A stretch of 64,000 nt of DNA from Terebella lapidaria (Eukaryota; Annelida; Polychaeta; Terebellida; Terebellidae): the NCBI GenBank assembly GCA_949152475.1, contig OX424564.1, positions 40,174,165 to 40,238,164 on the forward strand, written 5' to 3'. The position numbers and the translations under genes are program-made. The notes under the pieces are model-generated. The model was not told the origin of the DNA. It saw only the letters and a list, made by a program, of their open reading frames with translations, and searched no databases. Of the stretch, positions 1 to 12,123 are shown one piece after another. How positions within the stretch are numbered: position 1 is the first letter of the stretch; each line of letters begins with the position of its first letter.

Positions 1-1180
1 TACTATCACAGTCATTGCTCTGACAACTTTTGTTCTGTTACAGTCATTGCTCTGACGGCTATTGTTCTGTTACAGTCATTGCTCTGATAGCTTTTGTTCT
101 GTTACAGTCATTGCTCTGACAACTTTTGTTCTGTTAAAGTCATTGCTCTGGCAGCTTTTGTTCTGTTACAGTCATTGCTCCGACAGGTTTTGTTCTGTTA
201 CAGACATTGCTCTGACAGCTTTTGTTCTGTTACAGTCATTGCTCTGACAGCTAGTGTTCTGTTACAGTCATTGCTCTGACAACATTTGTTCTGTTACAGA
301 CATTGCTCTGACAGCTTTTGTTCTGTTACAGTCATTGCTCTGACAGCTAGTGTTCTGTTACAGTCATTGCTCTGACAACATTTGTTCTGTTACAGTCATT
401 GCTCTGACAGCTTTTGTTCTGTTACAGTCATTGCTCTGACAGCTATTGTTCTGTTACAGTCATTGCTCTGACAGCTTTTGTTCTATTACAGTCATTGCTC
501 TGACAGCTTTTGTACTATCACAGTCATTGCTCTGACAACTTTTGTTCTGTTACAGTCATTGCTCTGACAGCTATTGTTCTGTTACAGTCATTGCTCTGAC
601 AGCTATTGTTCTGTTACAGTCATTGCTCTGACAGCTTTTGTACTATCACAGTCATTGCTCTGACAACTTTTGTTCTGTTACAGTCATTGCTCTGACAGCT
701 ATTGTTCTGTTACAGTCATTGCTCTGACAGCTTTTGTTCTATTACAGTCATTGCTCTGACAGCTATTGTTCTGTTACAGTCATTGCTCTGACAGCTTTTG
801 TTCTGTTACAGTCATTGCTCTGACAACTATTGTTCTGTTACAGTCATTGCTCTGACAGCTTTTGTACTATCACAGTCATTGCTCTGACAACTTTTGTTCT
901 GTTAAAGTCATTGCTCTGGCAGCTTTTGTTCTATTACAGTCATTGCTCTGACAACTTTTGTTCTGTTACAGTCATTGCTCTGACAGCTATTGTTCTGTTA
1001 CAGTCATTGCTCTGACAGCTTTTGTACTATCACAGTCATTGCTCTGACAACTTTTGTTCTGTTAAAGTCATTGCTCTGGCAGCTTTTGTTCTGTTACAGT
1101 CATTGCTCCGACAGGTTTTGTTCTGTTACAGACATTGCTCTGACAGCTTTTGTTCTGTTACAGTCATTGCTCTGGCAGCT
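1..1180. repeat. 32-bp minisatellite array
   Basis: About 37 tandem copies of a 32-bp unit (core GTCATTGCTCTGACAGC), cut by the window start. Variant units (TACTATCAC, a GGCAGC form, a CGACAGG form) recur in the same order near 100-230 and 1024-1165, which implies higher-order duplication of blocks of units. Short reading frames through it are by-products of the period. No spacers, so not a CRISPR array. Confidence 0.95.
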
Positions 1181-1940
1181 AATAATCAGAATATATTCCA
1201 GAGAGACCCATGGGGGCAATCTGGTCATCACTGACCGTCTCCGGCGCCGGGAGTGTAGCCTGTATCCTCCAGAGCCGGGTCGCCACGGTCCCGCCGGAAC
1301 AGGGAAGGTTTGCAACCCGGTGCCGCGTGGGTTCCAGGCTCGTTCTGTCGCTGGATCCCGCTAGACTCGACAGTCGAACTCCCACTCCCCATGGCTGTGT
1401 CACGGTAACCGAATGTTTATCACAGAGGTGTCACTGAGAACTCCAATTATTAAAGTTAGAATGCGATCAGTTCAGTGTTTTCCTCTATTTGATCAGATCT
1501 TCCGTTATATTATTAACACAAACTCATGTAAGTATATTGTCACTCAAAGCAGCATATTTCTGTTGAGATGAAAATTGTGAAGGCACACTCCAACGCAATC
1601 AAAACATTACATAAATCGCGGCTGTGTTTGAGATTGATGAGCCTCACGAGACGGCAGGTTTGTTTGCCTGGCTCCCTGGTTACACGGAATGCGTGTTATC
1701 AACCGTGGAGAGAACGAGATCGATTTCTGTCGTGTCCTGGACCGAGTCAGTATCTGCTGTCTATAGACGCGACGGCCGAGCATCAAACATCAACAGCTCC
1801 GGTCAATAAACAACGCCTTGCGGATCGTCTAGGTCTCCAGTCATGCAGCGACACATATTTATATTTAGATCTATTTAATCCGACTAAATAAGATTCTGAA
1901 TACACCCTAATATTGTCCTCTAGCATGCATACGTAGTCAT
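1181..1940. other. Intergenic, no gene recognised
   Basis: A GC-rich block (about 1200-1420) followed by ordinary AT-richer DNA. Reading frames of 75 aa (from 1210) and 107 aa (from 1568) match no family I recognise and have no supporting context. The GC-rich block could be a CpG island or a fragment of an unidentified repeat. Confidence 0.5.
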
Positions 1941-2152
1941 GTGACTGTGTGATATTGCGGCCAGACAGGTGACCCCACGTACGTCCAATGATGTCATGTG
2001 TGTGATATTGCGGCCACACAGGTGACCCCACGTACGTCCAATGATGTCATGTGTGTGATATTGCGGCCAGACAGGTGACCCCACGTACGTCCAATGATGT
2101 CATGTGTGTGATATTGCGGCCAGACAGGTGACCCCACGTACGTCCAATGATG
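1941..2152. repeat. 53-bp tandem repeat, about 4 copies
   Basis: Unit GATATTGCGGCCAGACAGG...GTACGTCCAATGATGTCATG, starting near 1951, 2004, 2057 and 2110, exactly 53 bp apart and nearly identical. The stretch 2153-2613 that follows holds nothing I recognise. Confidence 0.95.
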
Positions 2153-2613
2153 TAGCGAAGTGCCGATACACTGACAACAGATTGGTATTTTAGCGTCTAA
2201 AGATGTGAAAATGGGAAACTGAACAAATGTTTTTATTTTGCCCCAATCATTGATCTTCAATAAGAGAGCAATCCACCCACATTTTAGAACTATCAAAATT
2301 TTCACACGAAACAGTTTGTGAGCGTTAGGCGGGCGCAAAGCATTGATCAACGATTTACACTTGAACAAAAACACTTACCGTTCAGCAGATCAAGTGATAT
2401 GGGCACTGATATATAAGTAATTAATGTACAGTAGGTATGTTATAATACTGTGCATATTAGCTTCTTATTAATATTTCGTTCTGTTTGTTTTCCAAATGGT
2501 GTTTCTGTACACGACAACACTGAATTATTTGTTGAGTTTCGTGCCCTCTAGGCGTATGTCAGTAGGTTTTAGAGCTGAGATTCTTTGTCTTATGTATGTG
2601 GCTGCTGATTTTC

Positions 2614-3340
2614 AGGTTTAAAAACCGGACCTATGGTCCGATAATCCATTGCCGTGGCGTTGCGTCTGGCGTCCGCCCGTCCGTCGTCGTCGTCGTCCGT
2701 CCACATTTTTATCTTTAAAGTTTATGGACCAATCTTTCTGAAAATTTGGGAAAAGACACTTTAGAATAATTTTATAAAGAGGTATTTTTTTTAAAGTTTT
2801 TTTTAGTTTTAAATTTTTTTCTCGAAATGGTTGCCGTTTTTGTCAAAAAACGGTAAATTTTGGACTTTGGCGACCATTTTCTCAAAAACTTTTTGTTTAA
2901 ACAGATTCCCCTCAAATACCTCTGTGACGTGTATGAGTTTCGTTGCCCTTGAATCACCGGTCTGCGTGTGGCGGCCATTTTGAAATTTTGACGGGTCGAC
3001 GAAAACAAAAATTCGGCCCAAATCGCGTTACTATCCATTTTGGGCCATTTCTTTTTCACCCTTTGAAAAAAAGCTTGGACTTAAATAATTTTCGCCACTT
3101 TTTCCTTTATAATGGGAGCTGCCAGAACTGTACTCATAGAATGCATGGAGATAGAGCCTAGATATTGGTGTTTTCAAAAGGGAAGTGACCTTGAATTTGA
3201 ACTTTGATGACCTTGTAAGGTCAAATCAGTCATTTTTGGATAAAAGATCGCAAAATCGCATCCAAGCAATTCATTTAATTTCAGCGATGACAGTGTAACA
3301 CATTTGGTCTTTTTGTTCATGAGGTATGCTGCCCAAGTGT
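2614..3340 (+). mobile_element. Helentron-like family A, 5' relic
   Basis: Starts with a degraded form of the family-A 5' hairpin (ACCGGACC / GGTCCGAT arms), then a CGTCCGTCGTCG tract and the A core with its 'GGCGGCCATTTTG' segments, as in the better copies at 25526 and 31181. No family 3' end (GTCCGGTAACCTA plus hairpin) is seen before the 45-bp satellite begins, so the copy is truncated or too diverged. The core's minus-strand frames recur in every family copy and are not genes. Confidence 0.75.
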
Positions 3341-3400
3341 ACTGCTTAATATTTACGAATATTACCAGCGAAACAGCGAGAAGGCCAGATTAAGGAATAA

Positions 3401-6400
3401 CACCCTCCAGTACAACACTCAAGGTTGTGGGGACCTGGTCACCATCACTCTCCAGTACAACATTCAAGGTTGTGGGGACCTGGTCACCATCACTCTCCAG
3501 TACAACACTCAAGGTTGTGGGGACCTGGTCACCATCACCCTCCAGTACAACACTCAAGGTTGTGGGGACCTGGTCACCATCACTCTCCAGTACAACATTC
3601 AAGGTTGTGGGGACCTGGTCACCATCACTCTCCAGTACAACATTCAAGGTTGTGGGGACCTGGTCACCATCACTCTCCAGTACAACATTCAAGGTTGTGG
3701 GGACCTGGTCACCATCACTCTCCAGTACAACATTCAAGGTTGTGGGGACCTGGTCACCATCACTCTCCAGTACAACACTCAAGGTTGTGGGGACCTGGTC
3801 ACCACCACTCTCCAGTACAACATTCAAGGTTGTGGGGACCTGGTCACCCTCACCCTCCAGTACAACATTCAAGGTTGTGAGGACCTGGTCACCATCACTC
3901 TCCAGTACAACACTCAAGGTTGTGGGGACCTGGTCACCATCACTCTCCAGTACAACATTCAAGGTTGTGGGGACCTGGTCACCATCACCCTCCAGTACAA
4001 CACTCAAGGTTGTGGGGACCTGGTCACCATCACTCTCCAGTACAACACTCAAGGTTGTGGGGACCTGGTCACCATCACTCTCCAGTACAACATTCAAGGT
4101 TGTGGGGACCTGGTCACCATCACTCTCCAGTACAACACTCAAGGTTGTGGGGACCTGGTCACCATCACTCTCCAGTACAACATTCAAGGTTGTGGGGACC
4201 TGGTCACCCTCACCCTCCAGTACAACACTCAAGGTTGTGGGGACCTGGTCACCATCACCCTCCAGTACAACACTCAAGGTTGTGGGGACCTGGTCACCAT
4301 CACTCTCCAGTACAACATTCAAGGTTGAGGGGACCTGGTCACCATCACTCTCCAGTACAACATTCAAGGTTGTGGGGACCTGGTCACCATCACTCTCCAG
4401 TACAACATTCAAGGTTGTGGGGACCTGGTCACCATCACTCTCCAGTACAACATTCAAGGTTGTGGGGACCTGGTCACCATCACCCTCCAGTACAACACTC
4501 AAGGTTGTGGGGACCAGGCCACCATCACCCTCCAGTACAACACTCAAGGTTGTGGGGACCTGGTCACCATCACTCTCCAGTACAACACTCAAGGTTGTGG
4601 GGACCTGGTCACCATCACTCTCCAGTACAACATTCAAGGTTGTGGGGACCTGGTCACCATCACCATCCAGTACAACATTCAAGGTTGTGGGGACCTGGTC
4701 ACCACCACTCTCCAGTACAAGATTCAAGGTTGTGGGGACCTGGTCACCATCACCATCCAGTACAATACTCAAGGTTGTGGATACCCGGTCATCATCACCC
4801 TCCAGTACAACACTCAAGGTTGTGGGGACCTGGCCACCATCACCCTCCAGTACAACACTCAAGGTTGTGTGGACCTGGTCACCATCACTCTCCAGTACAA
4901 CATTCAAGATTGTGGGGACCTGGTCACCATCACTCTCCAGTACAACATTCAAGGTTGTGGGGACCTGGTCACCATCACCCTCCAGTACAACACTCAAGGT
5001 TGTGGGGACCTGGTCACCACCACTCTCCAGTACAACATTCAAGGTTGTGGGGACCTGGTCACCATCCCTCTCCAGTACAACACTCAAGGTTGTGGGGACC
5101 TGGTCACCATCACCCTCCAGTACAACATTCAAGGTTGTGAGGACCTGGTCACCATCACTCTCCAGTACAACATTCAAGGTTGTGGGGACCTGGTCACCAT
5201 CACCCTCCAGTACAACACTCAAGGTTGTTGGGGACCTGGTCACCATCACTCTCCAGTACAACATTCAAGGTTGTGGGGACCTGGTCACCATCACTCTCCA
5301 GTACAACATTCAAGGTTGTGGGGACCTGGTCACCATCACTCTCCAGTACAACACTCAAGGTTGTGGGGACCTGGTCACCATCACTCTCCAGTACAACATT
5401 CAAGGTTGTGGGGACCTGGTCACCATCACTCTCCAGTACAACATTCAAGGTTGTGGGGACCTGGTCACCATCACCCTCCAGTACAACACTCAAGGTTGTG
5501 GGGACCTGGTCACCATCACCCTCCAGTACAACACTCAAGGTTGTGGGGACCTGGTCACCATCACTCTCCAGTACAACACTCAAGGTTGTGGGGACCTGGT
5601 CACCATCACTCTCCAGTACAACACTCAAGGTTGTGGGGACCTGGTCACCATCACCCTCCAGTACAACACTCAAGGTTGTGGGGACCTGGTCACCATCACC
5701 CTCCAGTACAACACTCAAGGTTGTGGGGACCTGGTCACCATCACCCTCCAGTACAACACTCAAGGTTGTGGGGACCTGGTCACCATCACTCTCCAGTACA
5801 ACACTCAAGGTTGTGGGGACCTGGTCACCATCACTCTCCAGTACAACACTCAAGGTTGTGGGGACCTGGTCACCATCACCCTCCAGTACAACACTCAAGG
5901 TTGTGGGGACCTGGTCACCATCACCCTCCAGTACAACACTCAAGGTTGTGGGGACCTGGTCACCATCACCCTCCAGTACAACACTCAAGGTTGTGGGGAC
6001 CTGGTCACCATCACTCTCCAGTACAACACTCAAGGTTGTGGGGACCTGGTCACCATCACTCTCCAGTACAACACTCAAGGTTGTGGGGACCTGGTCACCA
6101 TCACCCTCCAGTACAACACTCAAGGTTGTGGGGACCTGGTCACCATCACCCTCCAGTACAACACTCAAGGTTGTGGGGACCTGGTCACCATCACCCTCCA
6201 GTACAACACTCAAGGTTGTGGGGACCTGGTCACCATCACCCTCCAGTACAACACTCAAGGTTGTGGGGACCTGGTCACCATCACCCTCCAGTACAACACT
6301 CAAGGTTGTGGGGACCTGGTCACCATCACTCTCCAGTACAACACTCAAGGTTGTGGGGACCTGGTCACCATCACCCTCCAGTACAACACTCAAGGTTGTG

Positions 6401-6832
6401 GGGACCTGGTCACCATCACCCTCCAGTACAACACTCAAGGTTGAGGGGACCTGGTCACCATCACTCTCCAGTACAACACTCAAGGTTGTGGGGACCTGGT
6501 CACCATCACTCTCCAGTACAACACTCAAGGTTGTGGGGACCTGGTCACCATCACTCTCCAGTACAACACTCAAGGTTGTGGGGACCTGGTCACCATCACT
6601 CTCCAGTACAACACTCAAGGTTGTGGGGACCTGGTCACCATCACCCTCCAGTACAACACTCAAGGTTGTGGGGACCTGGTCACCATCACCCTCCAGTACA
6701 ACACTCAAGGTTGTGGGGACCTGGTCACCATCACCCTCCAGTACAACACTCAAGGTTGTGGGGCCTGGTCACCATCACCCTCCTGTACAACACTCAAGGT
6801 TGTGGGGACCTGGTCACCATCACCCACCCTCC
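3401..6832. repeat. 45-bp minisatellite, about 76 copies
   Basis: Unit AAGGTTGTGGGGACCTGG plus TCACCATCAC(T/C)CTCCAGTACAACA(C/T)TC. The 45-bp period is a multiple of three, so several frames on both strands stay open for hundreds of codons (up to about 1005 on + and 624 on -). Units differ mainly at two C/T sites. The left part mixes CATTC and CACTC; the right part (from about 5470) is almost all CACTC and shows a five-unit (225-bp) higher-order pattern. A one-base register slip near 5229 and another near 6762 break the frames. No promoter, signal peptide or synonymous bias supports coding. Confidence 0.95.
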
Positions 6833-6835
6833 ATT

Positions 6836-7312
6836 CAAGATCAAGGTCAAAGTTCATCCCTAATACCCAACAGACATATTTGTCTAGGGCGAAGAATCCG
6901 AAGATAACGTCCGTTTCATTCTACGATGCACCGTTTCCGAGACGTCGCCATGAAAAATGCCGATTCGGCAAAAAAATTTCAGGTCAAGATCAAAGTTCAT
7001 CCATAATACCCCTTAGACATATTTGTCTAGGGCGATGAGCCGAAAATAACGACCGTTTCGCTGTACAACGCACCGTTTCCGAGATATCGACGAAAACGAA
7101 AAATGCCGACTCGGCAGAAAAATTCAAGGTCCAGGTCAAAGTTTATCCATAATAGCCCTATGTGTAAAGGGGTAATGTGGCGATTTCGCCCATAGATTTA
7201 AACAGGACAGATGTTTTGACCACAACACGATCCCATACCTTGGCCGCTTTAGGTACGAAACAGATTTCACTGTTTCAAGTATAGCCAGTGACTGGATATT
7301 TGGTCTTCCTGC
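6836..7312 (-). repeat. Family-C monomer array fragment plus tail block
   Basis: About two diverged 147-bp-type monomers in reverse orientation (TCAAGGTCAAAGTTCATCC, GACATATTTGTCTAGGGCG, CCGAGATATCG), then a block at 7166-7312 (GGGGTAATGTGGCGATTTCG to CTGGATATTTGGTCTTCCTG) that recurs at 9359-9513. It abuts the 45-bp satellite and is probably a displaced piece of the element at 7882-9513. Confidence 0.75.
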
Positions 7313-7881
7313 CACTCGAGTGTGGGTTTAGTAATTGCTAGGCCTATATACTGCAGATATATACTGTTAATTAACCATACACAAAAATGGCATGTGTCTA
7401 CAGGAGAGGGTAGTGTGAGCGAGCGAAGCGAGCGTAGGCTATCGATCTGGGGGTTGGGGGAACGCCGTAAGCCTCCCGAGAAAGTTTTGGGTTCTGATGC
7501 TCTCAGAACACATATATATCTAGTGTATCAGAGGCGCAATGTTGACTTTATGCACTCTGTGTGCAGAACATCGCCCATGGATGAAAAAATCTTAGGGTTG
7601 TTACCATCATTTTAACGCAAGCAAGTAGACTTGCAGACTTGACTAACAGTTATTAGTCATATAGAAGTAGACGTTACTTGTGAAGCTCTCAGTATTGCTG
7701 GTCCCAGCTATGGGGGCCACTGGCAGTTTGAGATACGAGTTCGTCTTTCTTGAAAAACATTAATTGCCGGTCCGACATTCTTATATAAAGAACACTTCTC
7801 GCTCATCTGATATCAGGACAGCTAGTCAAATGGATTTATTGTTAAAGTTTTATACTAGTAAAGTGCAAATATGATGAATAA
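7313..7881. other. No gene recognised
   Basis: Contains the repeat-like string GAGCGAGCGAAGCGAGCG near 7418 and an unassigned 97-aa frame (7322-7615). Nothing functional could be recognised. Confidence 0.4.
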
Positions 7882-9513
7882 CTAGACGTCAAGGGCTAAA
7901 GATGCCTTGGAGGCATTTCGGTGTTAAGATTGATTGATAATGTTTATAACATGTTTACCATGGGATATCGATGAAAATGAAAAATGTCGACTTAGACATG
8001 TTTGTCTAGCGGGACCAATCTGAAAATAATGTCCGTTTCGTTCTAAGAAGCACTGTTTCGGAGATATCGCCGGAAACGAAAAATGCCGACTCGGCAAAAA
8101 AGTTTCAGGTCAAGGTCAAAGTTCATCCCTAATACCCCATAGACAGATTTGTCTGGGGCGACCAGTCCGAAAATAACGTCCGTTTCGTTCTACGATGACA
8201 AATGCCGACTCTGCAAAAATATTTCAGGTAAAGGTCAAAGTTCATTCCTAATACCCTTAAAACATGTTTGTCTTGGACGAAGAGAAAACGAAAAATGACG
8301 ACTCAGCAGAAAAATTCAAAGTCAAGGTGAAAGGTCATCCCTAATACCCCTTAGACATGTTTGGCTACGGCGACGAGTCCGAAAATAACGTCTGTTTCGC
8401 TCTACGACGCAACGTTTCAAAGATATTGAAGAAAACGAAGAATGCCAACTCGACAGAAAAATTCAAGGTCAAGGTCAAAGTTCATCCCTAATACCCTTAA
8501 AACATGTTCGTCTTGGGCGACGAGAGTGAGTACAGTGCACCGTTTCCGAGATATTGACGAAAACGAAAAATGCCGACTCGTCAGAAAAATTCAGGTCAAG
8601 TTCAAATTTCATCCAAAACACTAATTAGACATGTTTGTCTAGGGTGACGACTCCGAAAATAACGTCCGTTTCGCTCTACGACGCACTGTTTCATAGATAT
8701 CGACGAAAACGAAAAATGACGACTCAGCAGAAAAATTCAAGGTAAAAGGTCATCCCTAATACCCCTTAGCCATGTTTGTCTAAGGCGACGACTCCGAAAA
8801 TAACGTCCATTTCGCTCTGTGACGCACTGTTTCCGAGATATCAATGATCAGAAAAATGCCGACTCAGCAAAAAAATTCCAGCTCAAGGTCAAAAGTCATC
8901 CCTAATACCCCTTAGACATGTTTGTCTACGGCGACAAGTCCGAAAACAACGTTCGTTTCGCTCTACGTCGCACCATTACCGAGATATCAACGAAAACAAA
9001 AAAATGCCGACTCAGCAGTAAAATTCAAGGTCAAGGTCAAAGATCATCCATAGTACGGCTTATACATGTTTGTCTCGCACGCCTAGGGCGACGAGTCCGA
9101 AAATAACGTCCGTTTCACGCTACGATGCACCTTTCCGAGATATCGACGAAAACGAAAAATGCCGACCCAGCAGAAAAATTCAAGGTCAAGGTCAAAGATC
9201 ATCCCTAATACTGCTTAGACATGTTTGTCTAAGGGGACGAGTCCGAAAATAACGTCCGTTTCGCTCTACGATGCAGCGTTTCAAAGATATCGACGAAAAC
9301 GAAGAATGCCGACTCGGCAGAAAAATTCAAGGTCAAGGTCAAAGTTCATCCATAATACCCCTATGTGTATAGGGGTAATGTGGCGATTTCGCCAATAGAT
9401 TAAAACAGGACAGGTGTTTTGACCACAACACCATCCCATACCTTGGCTGCTTCAGGTTCGAAACAGGTTTCACTGTTTCAAGTATAGCCAGTGACTGGAT
9501 ATCTGGTCTTCCT
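7882..9513 (-). mobile_element. Helentron-like family C, copy C3 (reverse)
   Basis: Read on the minus strand, the 3' end is intact at 7882: CTAG, the small hairpin, and the inverted-arm copy CCGAAATGCCT, here seen as AGGCATTTCGG near 7913. AA (TT on the other strand) precedes it. The core is about nine diverged 147-bp monomers in which TCAAGGTCAAAG and CCGACTCGGCA motifs stay recognisable. The 5' hairpin and poly-T tract are absent; the right end is the same tail block as at 7166-7312. Older than C1 and C2, judged by monomer divergence. Confidence 0.8.
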
Positions 9514-10756
9514 GATATGATTGCCAGAGAGCATGGTGGTGAGCGCTACTTGCAGCTCCCATTCAAGCTAGGGAGGAACATACTCCTAGGGACAACCAAA
9601 TCGTAGGCAGCCACGGGGGAAAGGCCTTTTTGAACCATGCGTGCATGTTGAGCTGAAGACCCTACCCTGAGGTGGTACGTACAGGCTCTGGCATAGACAA
9701 AGTACGTTTTTCGGGGATACCTGCTTCGGGGATACCTGCTCTAGCTCTGGCAGTTCTCTTGTGCCCCCCCCCCCCCCCCTCCCTCTCCGGGGACGAGGTC
9801 TCTCCGAAAGGGGAAAGCACTGTAGCGTTATGACGTGGTGTGCGCGAGTAGTGACACCACGGTTATGATGCTGCAGTGTGGGCGGATTTATAAGACATTC
9901 GGTGACATTCCAGTAATGGGGTATACCTCTTTATCGTGGGGTCGCCGAACTTTACATATATTAACGAACTATCGTGCATAGGGGTCTCGAATTGATACGG
10001 GTCTGAAAAAGGTCTGGAAATTGTTCCATTTTGAGTCTGGAAGGTCCCTGACCTTGTTATTAACAGAATAGTGGAAACTCTTTAACTAAAATTGCAGTAT
10101 GTCATAACTGAAGGAATGCAGACTCGAACAAACTTCCCATTCCCCATATTGGAATCGAACTATGCACTGCTAAGAGGCGACACATGTATTTTACTTCATT
10201 TCCTGACGCTTACATGTTATGTAACTACGATATAGATATTCCAGTAGGCTTTTGCACTCAAGATCGCTCAAAGTATATCGTACGCAAGAATGATACAAAT
10301 GCGCAGAAAATCGCACGAAATTGCGTATTTGCGTAATGGGAGTTACGCCCTTGTGCTGATATATATATATTATGGTCATCGTGATCTGAATTAGGGCCAA
10401 AACGTTTGCGTCATGACTTCTTCATAGCGTTTGCATGATGACGTTTCGACTTTCGAGTGCCCCACAGCCAGCTAGGTTAAGACATAGGCCTATGTGAGTT
10501 TTAACATAAAATCAATTATGATATTTCTCTGCATCTATGTTGCAAATTGGACGGATTTATAGATCTAGGCCAATATTATAAGGCACACATTCATTATGTT
10601 TCAATTTATTTTTTTATGAAAATTGAAAGTCATGGCAAAATAATAAACGTCAATAGGCATATGTGTTTGACCAATTTTATATCTTTACTGTGTAGGCAAA
10701 CATAGCCATTGTAAAATCTATAGATTTGGGACTATCTTTGACATTTTAAAACAATA
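9514..10756. other. No gene recognised; poly-C tract
   Basis: Contains a 16-base C run at 9764-9779 and a short direct repeat CGGGGATACCTGCT near 9717-9740. No open frame or repeat family was recognised. Confidence 0.5.
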
Positions 10757-11095
10757 TATGATGATAATGATAATGATTTATTTCAGGTATAAACACCCAT
10801 ATAAAAAGAGGACAATACATCATAAAAACGCATAACATAAATAGTATGGAGATGGCATCTATGTCAAATACAGAAGAGAGTGCCAATGATTAAACAAGTA
10901 ATTGTTGTTGCACAAATTATTGTTATTGAGTGTTTGAATCAGTGTGTTCGAACTAATTTGAAGTTTCCTAATAAAGGAAAAGCACGACTTCCTATGTCTG
11001 GCATACATCGATCCGATTAGACAGAAACATATTCGAAGCACTATCCCACCTATTATAGCCAAGAATCTTGCGATATACATTGTAGTAAGCAAGGG
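10757..11095 (-). mobile_element. LINE 3' fragment (CR1/L2-like)
   Basis: On the minus strand the start reads AYYNVYRKILGYNRW followed by DSASNMF, matching the usual C-terminal end of non-LTR retrotransposon reverse transcriptases. The frame then shifts and continues as RHRKSCFSFIRKLQ. A short 3' UTR follows and ends in an ATT/ATC-rich simple repeat (10757-10785), typical of CR1/L2-type tails. Heavily 5'-truncated and dead. The clade is tentative. Confidence 0.65.
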
Positions 11096-11894
11096 TTAGG
11101 GTTAGACAGATAAGGGTTAGACAGATAAGTAGGGTGTTGCTTCCAATAGTGTGAAATTGTCTCTGTTAATGATGGAAGAGCCTCTCTACATTGCAAGCAC
11201 TTGTTCTGCGTCGCCATGTCTGCGATAGATAACTAGAGATGGAATTAATACCCACCCGGTGCCTGAAGATTTCAATCCCCAAATATCCCGGAGTATATCC
11301 AATCACCCGGATAATACAAAAAGTAAATTTTCTTCTTTAAACTGCTACCTGTAGGGCTTCTAAAACACGTATGCATAACTGCACAAGTTTTACAATGCTA
11401 GCTGGAGTATATCACGTTGAATAAATTATGCACATAGGGCCTTAATAGGTATTAGAAATACCGCAAAAATGACATGCTTTTTGACTATTCATCAGCAATA
11501 TGCCCATAATGTTTTATTTATTACTATTGTTCCCATTATAACGAATACAAGGTATTATACTGCATATTCAACACTTTGTGACCTAAGTTACTGAGAAGCA
11601 AATATCTAGACAAACAGTGATATACCTGCTCCGTGAATGCCACCGGTGTTTTCAGTAGGCCTATACCCGATTTCTATGCAATAACCCGTAGTCTACAAAA
11701 ATTATCCAATCACCATTTTTTCACGGTGCCGATTCCCTACGGTGACTATGAAATCCGTTAGTTCAATAAAATTTAGATTGAACACAGGTGCGAAATACAC
11801 GTGTGGGCTTCACCGATCAATAATTTCATTGATAAAATTTAGTTCCCACAAAAATACTTTGCATCCCATTTATGGTGTGGAGATGAATGAACCT
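11096..11894. other. Upstream of SNRK, nothing recognised
   Basis: AT-rich sequence with two GGTTAG units at 11093-11105. No gene seen. Confidence 0.4.
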
Positions 11895-12123
11895 ATTTTA
11901 CCCAATCATAATTCGCGAAATTGTCACATGACCATTGAGGTAGAAATGCGCAGTGAGATGCGCAGTGGGACGGAAATTGTGTCTGTTTTCAAAATGACGA
12001 GAAAACATTTGTGATTTGCGTTGTTTTTTGTAAATATCCATATGATTTACTACAAATTGTGACAGGACGATATCAACAAAGCGTAATGGAGCGGTCTGCG
12101 AGGGAAGGAGTTCGATAAAGAAC
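11895..12123 (+). promoter_or_regulatory. Putative SNRK promoter and 5' UTR
   Basis: Motifs fit a TATA-less, broadly active promoter: CCAAT at 11902-11906; GTCACATGAC (E-box/M-box, USF or MiT/TFE type) at 11923-11932; two TGCGCA NRF-1-type half-sites at 11947-11952 and 11959-11964; and an ETS-like ACGGAAAT near 11970. The SNRK ATG follows at 12124 with A at -3. The transcription start is not determinable by eye, and a further non-coding exon upstream is possible. Confidence 0.45.

Noticed and set aside
1568-1891. 107-aa frame
   Set aside because: No recognisable motif, splice context or codon bias.
1-6832. CRISPR-like repeat regularity
   Set aside because: Units are directly adjacent with no unique spacers, and the context is animal DNA.
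3390-6907. Very long open frames on both strands (up to ~1005 aa)
   Set aside because: They exist because the satellite period is 45 bp, a multiple of three; several overlapping frames are open at once and variant sites are not synonymous in any of the longest ones.
9514-9900. Possible repeat end or gene fragment with poly-C
   Set aside because: No paired terminus, frame or second copy in the window to support an identity.
11093-11105. GGTTAGGGTTAG telomere-like motif
   Set aside because: Only two units; too short to be an interstitial telomere array.
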